Shown one piece after another: positions 1-7,613 of a stretch of DNA of 30,615 bases; the stretch's first letter is position 1; each line of letters begins with the position of its first letter. Source of the stretch: Verrucomicrobiales bacterium (GTDB lineage Bacteria; Verrucomicrobiota; Verrucomicrobiia; Methylacidiphilales; JAAUTS01). The notes under the pieces were generated by a model. That model worked only from the letters and a program-made list of their open reading frames with translations. It was not told where the DNA came from and searched no databases. The DNA is taken from the NCBI GenBank assembly GCA_031279715.1, contig JAITHY010000059.1, forward strand, positions 1-30,615, written 5' to 3'. Both the position numbers and the translations under genes were made by a program.

Positions 1-963
1 GGCTTGGTGCACTGGCTCGTGCAAGTCCCGCGCGCCCGCCGGCTTGGCTTCCGCCACTCGCTGACACTCAACTGGCGCGACCCGGGCCTGCGGCGCATCG
101 CGCGGCTGATGGCGCCCGCGCTGCTCGGCGTCAGCGCCGTGCAAATCAACGTGCTGGTGATGACCCGCTTCGCCTCGTCGTTCGGCGACGGCGCGGTGAC
201 CTGGCTCGACAATGCCTTCCGCCTGATGCAACTCCCCATCGGTATGTTCGGCGTCGCCATTTCAATGGTCACGCTGCCCGCCGTCTCACGGTCAGCGGCG
301 CGGCTCGACATGGGCGAGTTCAAACACCGCTTGCAAGAAGGTTTGCGCTATATGCTGTTCCTCGCCGTCCCCGCCACCGTCGGACTGTGGCTGCTCGCCG
401 CGCCCATCGTCAGCGCCTTGTTCCAATGGGGCGAATACACCGCCGCTGACGCTGACCGCACCGCCGGACTGCTGCGTTTTTACACCATCGGCCTGCTCGG
501 TTACTCCGCCATCAAAGTCATCGCCCCCGCCTTTTATTCGCTGAACAAACCGCTCACCCCCACCCTCGTCAGCGTCAGCGGCATCGCGCTGAACCTCGCG
601 CTCATCTGGCTCGCCGTCAGCGTGCTGCGCTGGGAGCTGTTCGCGCTGCCGCTGTCCGTCTCCATCGTCGCCATCATCAACGCCGCGCAGCTCTGGCTCT
701 ATCTGCACCGCCATATTGGCAACCTCGTGGACCGTCGCTTCATTGTCAGCGTGGTCAAAATTCTCATCGCGACATTGTTAATGGCAAATGGCGTTGATGT
801 CCTGCGCCGCCTGCTCGCTGACACTCAGCCAATCCTGCAAGCCCTCATCCTCAGCGGCGCCGGCGCGACCGTCTACTTCACCGCCGCGTGGCTGTTCAAC
901 TTGGAAGAAATCCGCCGCCTCCAGCAGACACTGATGATGAAGTTTTTTAAAGGCGCGCGCTAA
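1..963 (+). CDS. murJ: Lipid II flippase MurJ, C-terminal part (5' end outside window)
   Basis: MurJ (MviN family, MOP superfamily) flips lipid II across the inner membrane for peptidoglycan synthesis. The frame is open from base 1, so the start lies upstream; about 320 C-terminal residues of a usual 500-550 are present. Visible family signs are the stretch with MTRFASSFGDGAVTWLDNA, followed by RLMQLPIGMFGVAISMVTLP, which is typical of the MurJ centre. Alternating hydrophobic helices follow, including a segment with 'APAFYSLNKPLTPT' that matches the MurJ transmembrane-helix motif around a conserved Y-A/S-x-x-x-P-x-T-P. The stop TAA (961-963) overlaps the stop of the convergent downstream gene by four bases (CTAA). 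Orthology is secure; the N-terminal part cannot be assessed. Confidence 0.93.
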   Translation, partial: GLVHWLVQVPRARRLGFRHSLTLNWRDPGLRRIARLMAPALLGVSAVQINVLVMTRFASSFGDGAVTWLDNAFRLMQLPIGMFGVAISMVTLPAVSRSAARLDMGEFKHRLQEGLRYMLFLAVPATVGLWLLAAPIVSALFQWGEYTAADADRTAGLLRFYTIGLLGYSAIKVIAPAFYSLNKPLTPTLVSVSGIALNLALIWLAVSVLRWELFALPLSVSIVAIINAAQLWLYLHRHIGNLVDRRFIVSVVKILIATLLMANGVDVLRRLLADTQPILQALILSGAGATVYFTAAWLFNLEEIRRLQQTLMMKFFKGAR

Positions 964-1844
964 ATTTTTCTCTGTTCCGCGCGATATAGCTGCCAGGAGT
1001 TCCACAGATTATGCCACAGGACGTAGCAGGTTGGGCCAAGCGCGATGAGCGGGTTGGCGTACACCATGGCCAGGTAAATCGTGAAGGTCGTGTTTTTTTG
1101 CCCCAGCGACTGGCTGGCTTCGCGGCGGAATTCCGCGCCGCCAATCCACGCGCCCAGCAAGAAATTCAGCGCGCAGACGATGCCGCTGACCGTGACGATT
1201 TTCACCAGCAACAGCGGCTCGCTCACCGCTTCCTGGCGAAGAAAGGCGGCGGCGTTGGCGGTGATGAGGAACAGCGCCAGCACCCACATGGCGAATGAGA
1301 CATTGCGGAGTTTCCCCGGCCAGCGCGACGCCTGGGGATGCCACCTCCGCACCAGCCACGCCGCCGCCATTGGCGCGAACACGATCACGCCGACGGTGCG
1401 CGCGATTTGCCAGTACAATCCCGCGGTGTGAACGCCCAGCACCAGCGGGAGGATGAGCGGCAGCAAGGCGGCGATGACGATATTGCTCAGCAAAAAGGCG
1501 ATGACGACGTATTCCACTTTCCCTCGCAGGAAGCTGACGATGACCGGCGCGGCGGTCGCGGTTGGCGTGATGCCGGCGAAAAACGCCGCCAGCGCGATGT
1601 CGCGCCCGCCCAGCGCCCAGCCCAGGCCGAGGGCGGCAAATCCCATGAGCAAGTTGGCCGCCAGCAACAAGGCGTGGCTCATTGTCAGCGAGCGGCGGGA
1701 AAAGCGGGTTTGCAAAAAGGTGATGAACAGCATCGCCATAATCAGCCAGCGAATGGTCCACGCCAGCGCCGACGCCTGTGGCAGTGCCGCGCCGCAGGCG
1801 AACGCGCTGACGATGGCGAGGGTGCGTGACAGTCCGGGTTTCAT
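960..1844 (-). CDS. Bile acid:sodium symporter (BASS/SBF) family transporter
   Basis: A 294-residue integral membrane protein with about nine or ten hydrophobic segments, matching the length and pattern of the BASS/SBF family (PF01758). Diagnostic stretches are GITPTATAAPVIVSFLRG in the middle, which corresponds to the family's crossing-helix A/T-P motif, and SLGQKNTTFTIYLAMVYANP near the C-terminus, which corresponds to the second conserved motif. Family members carry organic anions such as bile acids, pantoate or pyruvate with sodium. The substrate here cannot be read from sequence. The start ATG (1842-1844) has no clear Shine-Dalgarno sequence. Convergent with murJ, 4-base overlap. An in-frame copy of the dispersed motif encodes a TVSG stretch near residue 210. 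Confidence 0.88.
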   Translation of the reverse strand: MKPGLSRTLAIVSAFACGAALPQASALAWTIRWLIMAMLFITFLQTRFSRRSLTMSHALLLAANLLMGFAALGLGWALGGRDIALAAFFAGITPTATAAPVIVSFLRGKVEYVVIAFLLSNIVIAALLPLILPLVLGVHTAGLYWQIARTVGVIVFAPMAAAWLVRRWHPQASRWPGKLRNVSFAMWVLALFLITANAAAFLRQEAVSEPLLLVKIVTVSGIVCALNFLLGAWIGGAEFRREASQSLGQKNTTFTIYLAMVYANPLIALGPTCYVLWHNLWNSWQLYRAEQRKI

Positions 1845-1889
1845 GAAAGCCAGCGCACAGGCTAGGAGCGGCGGGGAAATTTGTTAAGC

Positions 1890-1920
1890 AAAAAAACACC
1901 GCTGACGATGCGTTGTGTTT
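1890..1920 (-). terminator. Intrinsic terminator after the S41-like gene
   Basis: Read on the minus strand, AAACAC-aa-CGC pairs with GCG-GTGTTT around the loop ATCGTCA, and a run of Ts follows (As at 1890-1896 on the plus strand). It lies 34 bases after the stop of the minus-strand gene ending at 1954. The loop and one arm contain a copy of the dispersed CGCTGAC motif. Confidence 0.6.
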
Positions 1921-1953
1921 GAAAATGAACTTGTGTCGATTGCCGGTTCGCGC

Positions 1954-3105
1954 TCAGCGCCCGCCGCGGTTGAGGGTGATGCCGGCCAGCACGTCAGCGG
2001 CGGCGCTGAGGATGAGGTCGTGCGGGGCCTGGACACTGGGCGGGGGGTTATCCAGGGGCAAGTCCAAATCCTCGCGCTCCTTCAGCGCGGCACGGTCAGG
2101 AAGGCTGACGGCGGTGACGCTGGCGATGCCGTAATGGTACGCCCCTTGCCAGGCCTCGTCATCGCTTTGCGCGGAAACATTCACGGAAATGTCCGGCGTC
2201 AGCGGCGTGCCGAGCAGGTCGGTGCCGTCCGCGCCGGTGATGCGCGCGGTGGCCAGGCGCAGGTAACGCCCGCTGTTCAATTTTGTCTCGGTGAACAAGC
2301 CGCCCTCGCCCGCCGTTTTTTTGCCAATGATGAGGGCGGTCCCTTTTTGTTTCAGGGTGAACGCCAGCGCCTCCGCCGCGCCGCGCGTGGCTTGGTTGAC
2401 GAGGACGGCCAGCGGAAAATCCTGTTTCAAGCCCAGCGGCTGATGCTGGGCGCGAAAAACTTGCTGCGGAAAATTCAAGCCTTCCACGGTAAACAACACA
2501 TCCTGGGACGGCACCAGCAAGCCGGCCAGCATCGCCGCGCCTTGCAGGTCGTTGCCGTCGCGAAAATTTCGCAGGTCGATAATCAGCCCGTGCAAATCGC
2601 CCGCCGTCAGCGTGTCCCATTGCCTGAGAAAATTATCCAGTTCCTTTTGCGAAAAATCGGCGGGGCGCCAATAGGCGAGATTGGGCGGCAGGGTTTGCAA
2701 GATGGTTTTCACCTGCGGGTCGGGCGTCATCACGGCGCTGACACTGAGCTTGGCTTTGTCGCCGTTTTTGGCGAAGAGGCCGTTGAGCGTCTCCGGTGAC
2801 AACTGCTGGCTGATGAGGGCCGCCGCGTCGATAAATTGCGTTCGCAGCAAGTCGATGATTTCCCCGGCCTCGTCCGCTGACGGTGACAAAATTTTTTCCG
2901 GGGCGTCAGCGGCGGGCGTGTCGGCGTAAGGGTCGGGTTCCAGCACCGTGCCGGGGATGCGCGGCGGGAGCCAAGTCTCATGGTCAGCGACGGTTTTCGC
3001 CGCGCCGCTGATCTTGGGATATTCAACCAAACAAAACCACGTCACCGCCGCTCCCGCGATGAAAGAAACGACGGTCAGCAGCAGGATGTTGAAAATAGTC
3101 CGCAT
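1954..3105 (-). CDS. S41-peptidase-fold protein lacking the Ser/Lys catalytic dyad
   Basis: A 383-residue protein with one N-terminal hydrophobic segment (residues 5-27, membrane anchor or signal) and a C-terminal-processing-protease-like domain around residues 165-300. LHGLIIDLRNFRDGN (171-185) matches the S41 'G-I-D-L-R-N-N-P-G' strand. VLVNQATRGAAEALAF aligns without gaps to the S41 motif N-x-G-T-A-S-A-S-E, and GKKTAGEG to G-x-x-T-x-G-K-G. At the catalytic serine position it has Gly242 and at the catalytic lysine position, exactly 25 residues on, Glu267. The family normally uses Ser and Lys, so this copy is probably not a protease. No PDZ domain was recognised. It begins 3 bases after the purD stop, so it is co-transcribed with purD. 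It could be a peptide-binding or scaffold protein in the envelope; that is inference. Confidence 0.75.
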   Translation of the reverse strand: MRTIFNILLLTVVSFIAGAAVTWFCLVEYPKISGAAKTVADHETWLPPRIPGTVLEPDPYADTPAADAPEKILSPSADEAGEIIDLLRTQFIDAAALISQQLSPETLNGLFAKNGDKAKLSVSAVMTPDPQVKTILQTLPPNLAYWRPADFSQKELDNFLRQWDTLTAGDLHGLIIDLRNFRDGNDLQGAAMLAGLLVPSQDVLFTVEGLNFPQQVFRAQHQPLGLKQDFPLAVLVNQATRGAAEALAFTLKQKGTALIIGKKTAGEGGLFTETKLNSGRYLRLATARITGADGTDLLGTPLTPDISVNVSAQSDDEAWQGAYHYGIASVTAVSLPDRAALKEREDLDLPLDNPPPSVQAPHDLILSAAADVLAGITLNRGGR

Positions 3106-3108
3106 GGT

Positions 3109-4383
3109 TTAAGCGTCGCGTTCAAGCAGGTCCAGCGCCTTTTTGCCGATGTCCAGCCGGTATTGCTTGCCCTCAAAGCGAATGTCAGCGGCGATTTTAT
3201 AGGCGCGGCGGCGGGCGTCGTACAAATCGTGCCCCACCCCCGTCGCCGCCAGCACGCGCCCGCCGCTGACGATGACCTTGCCGTCCTGCCGTGTTGTGCC
3301 CGCGTGAAACAGCATGGGCGACGCGCCCTGCAAACCGTGGATGACCTGCCCCGTGACCGGCTTTTCGGGATAACCGGGCGCGGCCAGCACCACCGTCAGC
3401 GCGCATTGGTTCTTCAGTTGAAAATCCAGCCGGCCCAGCCGTCGCTCGACAGTCGCCAGCAGCAAGTCCAGCAGCGGCGTCTCCAGCAGCGGCAGCAACA
3501 CCTCCGTCTCCGGATCGCCGAAGCGGCAGTTGAATTCCAGCACTTTCGGACCCTCCGGCGTCAGCATCAGCCCCGCGTACAACACACCCTGGTAGTCAAT
3601 TCCCGCCTTGCGCAACGCGCTGATGACGGGTTTGATTACTGTTGCCTCAACCTCCGCCAGCAGCGGCGCGGTGACGATTGGCGCGGGAGCGTACGCGCCC
3701 ATGCCGCCGGTGTTCGGCCCTTCGTCGTTGTCGCGAATGCGCTTGTGATCTTGCGAGCTGGGCAGCAGCACGTAATCCGTGCCGTCAGTGACGGCATGAA
3801 TGGACGCCTCCTGTCCCCGCAAAAATTCCTCGATGAGCACACTGTCACCCGACGGGCCGAAAACTTTTCGCGCCATGATTTGGTCAAGCGCCGCGTCAGC
3901 GTCAGCGAGTGACTGCGCGATAATCACGCCCTTGCCAGCAGCCAGCCCGTCCGCCTTCACCACCAGCGGGTAACGCCGCGCCGCGCAGTACGCCTTTGCC
4001 TCGGCAATATCGGTGAACCGCTCACTGGCAGCGGTGGGGATGCCCGCCCTGAGCAGCAAATCCTTGGTGAAAATTTTGCTCGCCTCCAGCCGCGCGCCGG
4101 ATTTGTCCGGCCCGAACGCGGGGACGCCGAGGGTGGCGAGTTCATCCACCAGGCCCGCGCACAACGGCGCCTCCGGCCCCACCACCACCAGCGCCGGACG
4201 CTCCCGCTCGCACCACGCCTTGATGCCCGCCAAGTCTGTCACCGTCAGCGGCAGATTTTCGCCCAGCGCGCTGGTGCCCGCGTTGCCCGGCGCGAAAAAC
4301 AATTTGGCGACGCGCCCGTCCTTCGCCAATGACCAACCGATGGCGTGTTCGCGGCCGCCACTGCCGACTATCAGGATTTTCAT
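3109..4383 (-). CDS. purD: Phosphoribosylamine--glycine ligase
   Basis: PurD (GARS) joins glycine to 5-phosphoribosylamine with ATP, step two of de novo purine synthesis, in the cytoplasm. The 424-residue length is standard. The N-terminus MKILIVGSGGREHAIGW and FFAPGNAGT are the family signature of the N domain. The ATP-grasp region shows VVKADGLAAGKGV (about 141-153), GMGAYAPAP, and the conserved VLEFNCRFGDPETEVLLPLL. The start ATG overlaps the stop of the upstream metallo-beta-lactamase-fold gene as ATGA, indicating translational coupling. Neighbours on both sides are degenerate enzymes of unrelated folds, so the operon does not look like a purine operon. Several copies of the dispersed motif lie in less conserved parts of the gene. 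Confidence 0.97.
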   Translation of the reverse strand: MKILIVGSGGREHAIGWSLAKDGRVAKLFFAPGNAGTSALGENLPLTVTDLAGIKAWCERERPALVVVGPEAPLCAGLVDELATLGVPAFGPDKSGARLEASKIFTKDLLLRAGIPTAASERFTDIAEAKAYCAARRYPLVVKADGLAAGKGVIIAQSLADADAALDQIMARKVFGPSGDSVLIEEFLRGQEASIHAVTDGTDYVLLPSSQDHKRIRDNDEGPNTGGMGAYAPAPIVTAPLLAEVEATVIKPVISALRKAGIDYQGVLYAGLMLTPEGPKVLEFNCRFGDPETEVLLPLLETPLLDLLLATVERRLGRLDFQLKNQCALTVVLAAPGYPEKPVTGQVIHGLQGASPMLFHAGTTRQDGKVIVSGGRVLAATGVGHDLYDARRRAYKIAADIRFEGKQYRLDIGKKALDLLERDA

Positions 4384-5228
4384 GGGGATTGATAAAGCAA
4401 CAATGTTGTTTCCTTGGGAAGTTTTTTATGGTTGAAGAGGTATTCGCTTGAGAGCAGCTTGACGCGCGGGATTTTCGCCGACTCCGGCGCGGACAAAAAT
4501 TCGTCGAGCGTCCGCAAGTGCGAGAACGTCAGCGCCGAGGTCGCCGTGCGGTATCTGATGGGAACCACCCATTTGGCGCGGGTGTCCCCGACGATTTCCC
4601 ATAGTTCCGCGACGCTGAGATCCGTGTTGCCCACGGGCAGGAACAACACGTCCACACGCCCGATTTCCCTTGTCTGCCGCCGGTCCAGGCCCCGGCCAAT
4701 GACGCCAAGGTTGCAAAATACCACGCGGTCAAGCTCCACAACATAGGATGTGTTGTTGAGCGAGCCAGTCTGCCCCGCGCTGTCGCGGTAAGTGGCGACG
4801 CCGTGAAACTCAATGCCATTCGCATTGTTCATCCCCAGCCCCGTCAGGCTGCGAAACACCTGCGGCAGGCCGGAGAAAGCGTCATTGCCGGAAAGTTCCG
4901 GAACCTCGGCGCTAATCAGCACAATGTCAGCGGGCAGGCCTTCCGGAAAGGTATAGCCGACGCGCGGGTCGTTTGTAAACGGGTCGAGCGCAATGCGGAT
5001 GCCGCTGGAAGTGATCATATACAAAAATCCATGACCATAAAACCGGACTTCCGTGGCGTTGTTCGGAATTTTCGCCGGCGGTTGTTCATTGTCAGCGGCA
5101 GGTTGACGGACGGCGGGGCGTTCTTCCGTCCTGGTCTGCACCGGGCCGGGGCGCAGATGGCTGGCCGTCGCGGCGTCGGACACAACGGCCGGGAAAACCA
5201 ACGCCACGGTTAAAAACAAACCTCGCAT
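4380..5228 (-). CDS. Metallo-beta-lactamase-fold (UlaG-like) protein without metal ligands, exported
   Basis: A 282-residue protein with an N-terminal hydrophobic segment ending near AATA (residues 3-22), likely a Sec signal peptide, and then a UlaG-type metallo-beta-lactamase-fold domain (residues 59-230). VRFYGHGFLYMITSSGIRIALDPF matches the family's 'G-H-A-x-x-x-I...G..I..DP' start. Where active members carry T-H-x-H-x-D-H, this one has ISAEVPEL (105-112). The later 'GD' and 'P-x-H' ligand positions read NLG (173-175) and PIRYR (223-227). All expected metal-binding residues are therefore replaced, and hydrolase activity is unlikely. Its stop overlaps the purD start (ATGA). It follows the bactofilin gene by 87 bases on the same strand. 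A binding or structural role in the envelope is possible but unproven. Confidence 0.72.
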   Translation of the reverse strand: MRGLFLTVALVFPAVVSDAATASHLRPGPVQTRTEERPAVRQPAADNEQPPAKIPNNATEVRFYGHGFLYMITSSGIRIALDPFTNDPRVGYTFPEGLPADIVLISAEVPELSGNDAFSGLPQVFRSLTGLGMNNANGIEFHGVATYRDSAGQTGSLNNTSYVVELDRVVFCNLGVIGRGLDRRQTREIGRVDVLFLPVGNTDLSVAELWEIVGDTRAKWVVPIRYRTATSALTFSHLRTLDEFLSAPESAKIPRVKLLSSEYLFNHKKLPKETTLLLYQSP

Positions 5229-5237
5229 GAACCGCTT

Positions 5238-5265
5238 ATTATGGCGGCAAATCGGGAAAAGACAA
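5238..5265 (-). promoter_or_regulatory. Weak candidate promoter for the MBL-fold/purD/S41-like operon
   Basis: On the minus strand, TTGTCT (5265-5260), a 16-base spacer and CATAAT (5243-5238) stand 9 bases before the ATG at 5228. The -10 matches 5 of 6 consensus bases; the -35 is poor. The predicted transcript would have almost no leader. Confidence 0.3.
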
Positions 5266-5315
5266 ACTCCAAATGCCGCCGCCGCATTGCGGGGCGGGAT
5301 TGGGCTGGCGTGGAT

Positions 5316-5816
5316 TTATTTCACGCCGGGCGTCACGGCGGGTTTCGCGGTTTTGTCCAGGCGCGAGAAAATGCTGGAGAAATCACTCATGGGCGCCTTG
5401 CCGCCGAGGGTGTCGCTCTTGCCGACGAACACGGCGCTTTCCGACAGGCTGAACTTCGGCGCGCTGACATCGCCGTACAACTGCGCGTTGCCGACGACCT
5501 CCACTTTGTCCTTGGCGTGAATGTTGCCCTGCACTTTGCCGCGGATGATCACGTTTGACTCGGATTTGATGGTCGCCTTCACGATGGCGGACTCGCCGAT
5601 GAGCAGCGGCCCGGCGGCCTGGATTTCGCCCTCGAAGCGTCCGTTGATTTCAAGTTGGCTGGTGAAACTAAGCACGCCCTTGAACTCCACATCCTCGGAG
5701 AGGACGGCGGCGTACGATGATTTGCGATTGTCCATATCTACAGTTTTCTTTTCTGCGTTTTTGTTTTGGCTCCCAACCGGAGCGTTGTTTTTTTTTCCAA
5801 ACACGTCGGATAACAT
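5316..5816 (-). CDS. Bactofilin
   Basis: Bactofilins (PF04519) polymerise without nucleotide into filaments that position cell-wall or polarity factors on the membrane. The 166-residue protein has a flexible basic/Asn-rich N-terminus (1-32), a right-handed beta-helix core (about 33-135) and a short proline/lysine C-terminal tail, as usual in the family. Core signs are SFTSQLEINGRFEGEIQA, then LLIGESAIVKATIKSESNVIIRGKVQGNI with the regular glycine spacing of about 18 residues. The start ATG at 5814-5816 has no Shine-Dalgarno sequence but has a promoter-like pair just upstream. It leads the minus-strand run towards the MBL-fold gene (87-base gap). The central stretch has few copies of the dispersed motif. 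Confidence 0.92.
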   Translation of the reverse strand: MLSDVFGKKNNAPVGSQNKNAEKKTVDMDNRKSSYAAVLSEDVEFKGVLSFTSQLEINGRFEGEIQAAGPLLIGESAIVKATIKSESNVIIRGKVQGNIHAKDKVEVVGNAQLYGDVSAPKFSLSESAVFVGKSDTLGGKAPMSDFSSIFSRLDKTAKPAVTPGVK

Positions 5817-5823
5817 GGCGGGT

Positions 5824-5851
5824 ATTCAAGACGAATCACGCGCAATGTCCA
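5824..5851 (-). promoter_or_regulatory. Candidate promoter for bactofilin, near-leaderless
   Basis: On the minus strand TGGACA (5851-5846) is followed by a 16-base spacer and TTGAAT (5829-5824). Seven bases separate the -10 from the ATG, so transcription would start at or within a base or two of the start codon. Confidence 0.4.
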
Positions 5852-5896
5852 GCATTTTTACGCGGCGGACGCGATTTTTGCCGCGATTAACGATGC

Positions 5897-5925
5897 TTGA
5901 CAGCGCGCCCACTCATCCCTGATAT
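5897..5925 (+). promoter_or_regulatory. Candidate promoter for the Dabb-domain gene
   Basis: A perfect TTGACA (5897-5902), a 17-base spacer and the weaker TGATAT (5920-5925) lie 10 bases before the chosen ATG at 5936. The start point would be about 4 bases before the ATG. Confidence 0.4.
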
Positions 5926-5935
5926 GGTTGGCGTC

Positions 5936-6256
5936 ATGGTGCATCACATTCATTTTTTAAAGCCCAACACCGCCGTCACGCCGGAGCAGATTGAAAATCT
6001 GATGGTGGAAACGCGCATCCGCCTGCTCAAGATTCCTGAAATCATGAACCTGCGCGTGGGCAAACGCATTGACCCCGCCGCTGACAATCACCAAGTCTTT
6101 TTCGCGTTCGACACGGAGAATCTGGCAAAATTGCGCATCGCTGAGGATGACGCGGTTTACATTAAATTCCGGCATCAAGTCCTGGAACAATTTGTGGAAC
6201 GGGAAACCACGCTGAATTTCGAGATGGAACCGGGGAAGGATGTCACGTATTCATAA
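5936..6256 (+). CDS. Dabb (stress-responsive alpha/beta-barrel) domain protein
   Basis: A 106-residue protein that fits the single Dabb domain (PF07876), a ferredoxin-like dimeric alpha/beta barrel. The N-terminus MVHHIHFLKPNTAVTPEQIE matches the family's 'M-x-x-H-x-V-x-F-K' opening. The central 'LRVGKRID...HQVFFAFDTENLAKL' and the later 'YIKFRHQVLEQF' correspond to the 'G...D...f.....l..Y..hP.H..f' pattern. Start choice: the open frame extends back to 5897, but the ATG at 5936 gives the family N-terminus and sits just after a promoter-like pair. The 3' end overlaps the convergent aminotransferase gene by 14 bases. The biochemical role of such single-domain bacterial proteins is mostly unknown. 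Confidence 0.82.
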   Translation: MVHHIHFLKPNTAVTPEQIENLMVETRIRLLKIPEIMNLRVGKRIDPAADNHQVFFAFDTENLAKLRIAEDDAVYIKFRHQVLEQFVERETTLNFEMEPGKDVTYS

Positions 6257-7535
6257 CGAGCCGCTGAAGCTCACCGCCGGCGAAGGCGATTTCCTCCATC
6301 GTCAGCGCCACGCCCGGAGCCAGCGATAACACCCGCCCGTCCCGCCCCGCGCTGAGCAAAATCAACCCGCGTTGCAAACCGCTGATCATCAGCGCGCCCG
6401 CCGCGTTGGGTTGTTTCAACTCAACGCCCCACAACAACCCGCGCCCGCGCACATCCGCCACCGCCGGCAGTGACCGCAACGGCTCCAGCACCGCGCGCCA
6501 CGCCGCGGCCAGCTCCGCAACCCGCCCCTGACGGTCAGCGTCCGCCCAAAATTCCAGCGCCGCCAGCGCCAGCGCGCACCCGACCGGATGGCCCAAAAAC
6601 GTGCTCGTGTGCAGCGCCTCGCCCGCGGACTCCGGCCAGGCGTCCATCACCGCCGCCCTGCCGACGCACGCTGACAACGGGAACGCGCCGGTCAGCGCCT
6701 TGCCCAGGCATACCAAATCCGGAACGACTTGTTCGTGTTCGCACGCGAACCACCGGCCCGTGCGGAAAAATCCCGTGTATATTTCATCCAGCGCCAGCAG
6801 CGCGCCGTGACGGTCGGCGAGCCGCCGCAACAATCGCAAAAAACCGTCCGGCGGCACCACCTCGCCGCCGCGCCCCAAAATCGGCTCCGCCAAAATCACG
6901 CCGGTTTCCCCGCGCGACAAAATCCGCGCCATCAGCGGCTCCAATTTTTCCAACTCCGCCGCTGACCGTGGAAACGGCACGAAATCGGCAAAGTCGGCGA
7001 GTTGCGCGCGAAACGGCGACTTGAAAAAATCCCATCCGTTGACCGTCAGCGACCCGAAGCCCAGCCCGTGATACGCGCCCTCAAACGCCAGCGCGCGCCG
7101 TTTGCCGGTCATCATCAGCGCCGTTTTCAACGCCGTTTCCACCGCCTCAAAACCCGAATTTCCCAGCGCCACCTTCCCCGCGCCCGCGCCCCAGCGCCCG
7201 AACGTCAGCGCCGCCAGCCGCTCGCACAACTCCACCTTCAGCGCCGCCGGATGCACGTCGCCCATGCCGTGCTCCAGCACGGCGCTTTGCCCGGCGAAGG
7301 CCCGTTTTTTGTGCTCCGCGCCAAACCCCGCCGTCGCCACGCCAAACGCCGAGGTCAAATCCAGAAAACAATTCCCGTCCACATCCCACACATTCCCGCC
7401 GTCAGCGCGTTCCCAAAACACCGGAAAATCCGGCGTGACAAACGTCACATTCCGCGACTCGCACGCCCGCAAGCGCCGCGCCAGCTCGCGCGATTTTTTC
7501 CCCGGCACCTCTGTAACCAATTTTGGCAGCACCAT
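6243..7535 (-). CDS. Class III (PLP) aminotransferase, substrate unknown
   Basis: A 430-residue fold-type I PLP enzyme of the class III aminotransferase family (PF00202), the group with GABA, acetylornithine and DAPA aminotransferases and HemL. N-terminal 'ADGGNVWDVDGNCFLDLTSAFGVATAGF' matches the family's 'D.dG..ylD...g.....lGh'. 'NSGFEAVETALKTALMMTGK' gives the PLP-phosphate site. 'LLALDEIYTGFFRTGRW' carries the PLP-ring Asp, and 'LVCLGKALTGAFPLSACVG' carries the Schiff-base Lys. 'TSTFLGHPVGCALALAAL' is the usual C-terminal motif. It is not clearly HemL or BioA, and neighbours do not name a pathway. The start has no obvious ribosome-binding site. Confidence 0.88.
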   Translation of the reverse strand: MVLPKLVTEVPGKKSRELARRLRACESRNVTFVTPDFPVFWERADGGNVWDVDGNCFLDLTSAFGVATAGFGAEHKKRAFAGQSAVLEHGMGDVHPAALKVELCERLAALTFGRWGAGAGKVALGNSGFEAVETALKTALMMTGKRRALAFEGAYHGLGFGSLTVNGWDFFKSPFRAQLADFADFVPFPRSAAELEKLEPLMARILSRGETGVILAEPILGRGGEVVPPDGFLRLLRRLADRHGALLALDEIYTGFFRTGRWFACEHEQVVPDLVCLGKALTGAFPLSACVGRAAVMDAWPESAGEALHTSTFLGHPVGCALALAALEFWADADRQGRVAELAAAWRAVLEPLRSLPAVADVRGRGLLWGVELKQPNAAGALMISGLQRGLILLSAGRDGRVLSLAPGVALTMEEIAFAGGELQRLVMNT

Positions 7536-7542
7536 TTTATTA

Positions 7543-7570
7543 AACCACGGAACGCGCGGAACTCACGGAA
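7543..7570. repeat. Short 'cacggaac' type intergenic repeat
   Basis: AACCACGGAACGCGCGGAAC followed by TCACGGAA consists of three imperfect CACGGAA units in the gap between the aminotransferase and queG genes. Similar 'accacggaacacacgg' tracts recur between genes in several bacterial phyla. Its function is unknown. Confidence 0.5.
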
Positions 7571-7576
7571 TTTATT

Positions 7577-7606
7577 TTGGCGGTTTCATTTCCCATGGGC
7601 TAGCAT
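7577..7606 (+). promoter_or_regulatory. Weak candidate promoter for queG
   Basis: TTGGCG (7577-7582), an 18-base spacer and TAGCAT (7601-7606), each matching 4 of 6 consensus bases, stand 7 bases before the ATG at 7614. That arrangement favours 7614 over the in-frame ATG at 7605. Confidence 0.3.
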
Positions 7607-7613
7607 GCGCTCC

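Noticed and set aside
7002..7613. Upstream extension of queG by about 200 codons
   Set aside because: The extension is antisense to the aminotransferase gene and has no similarity to QueG.
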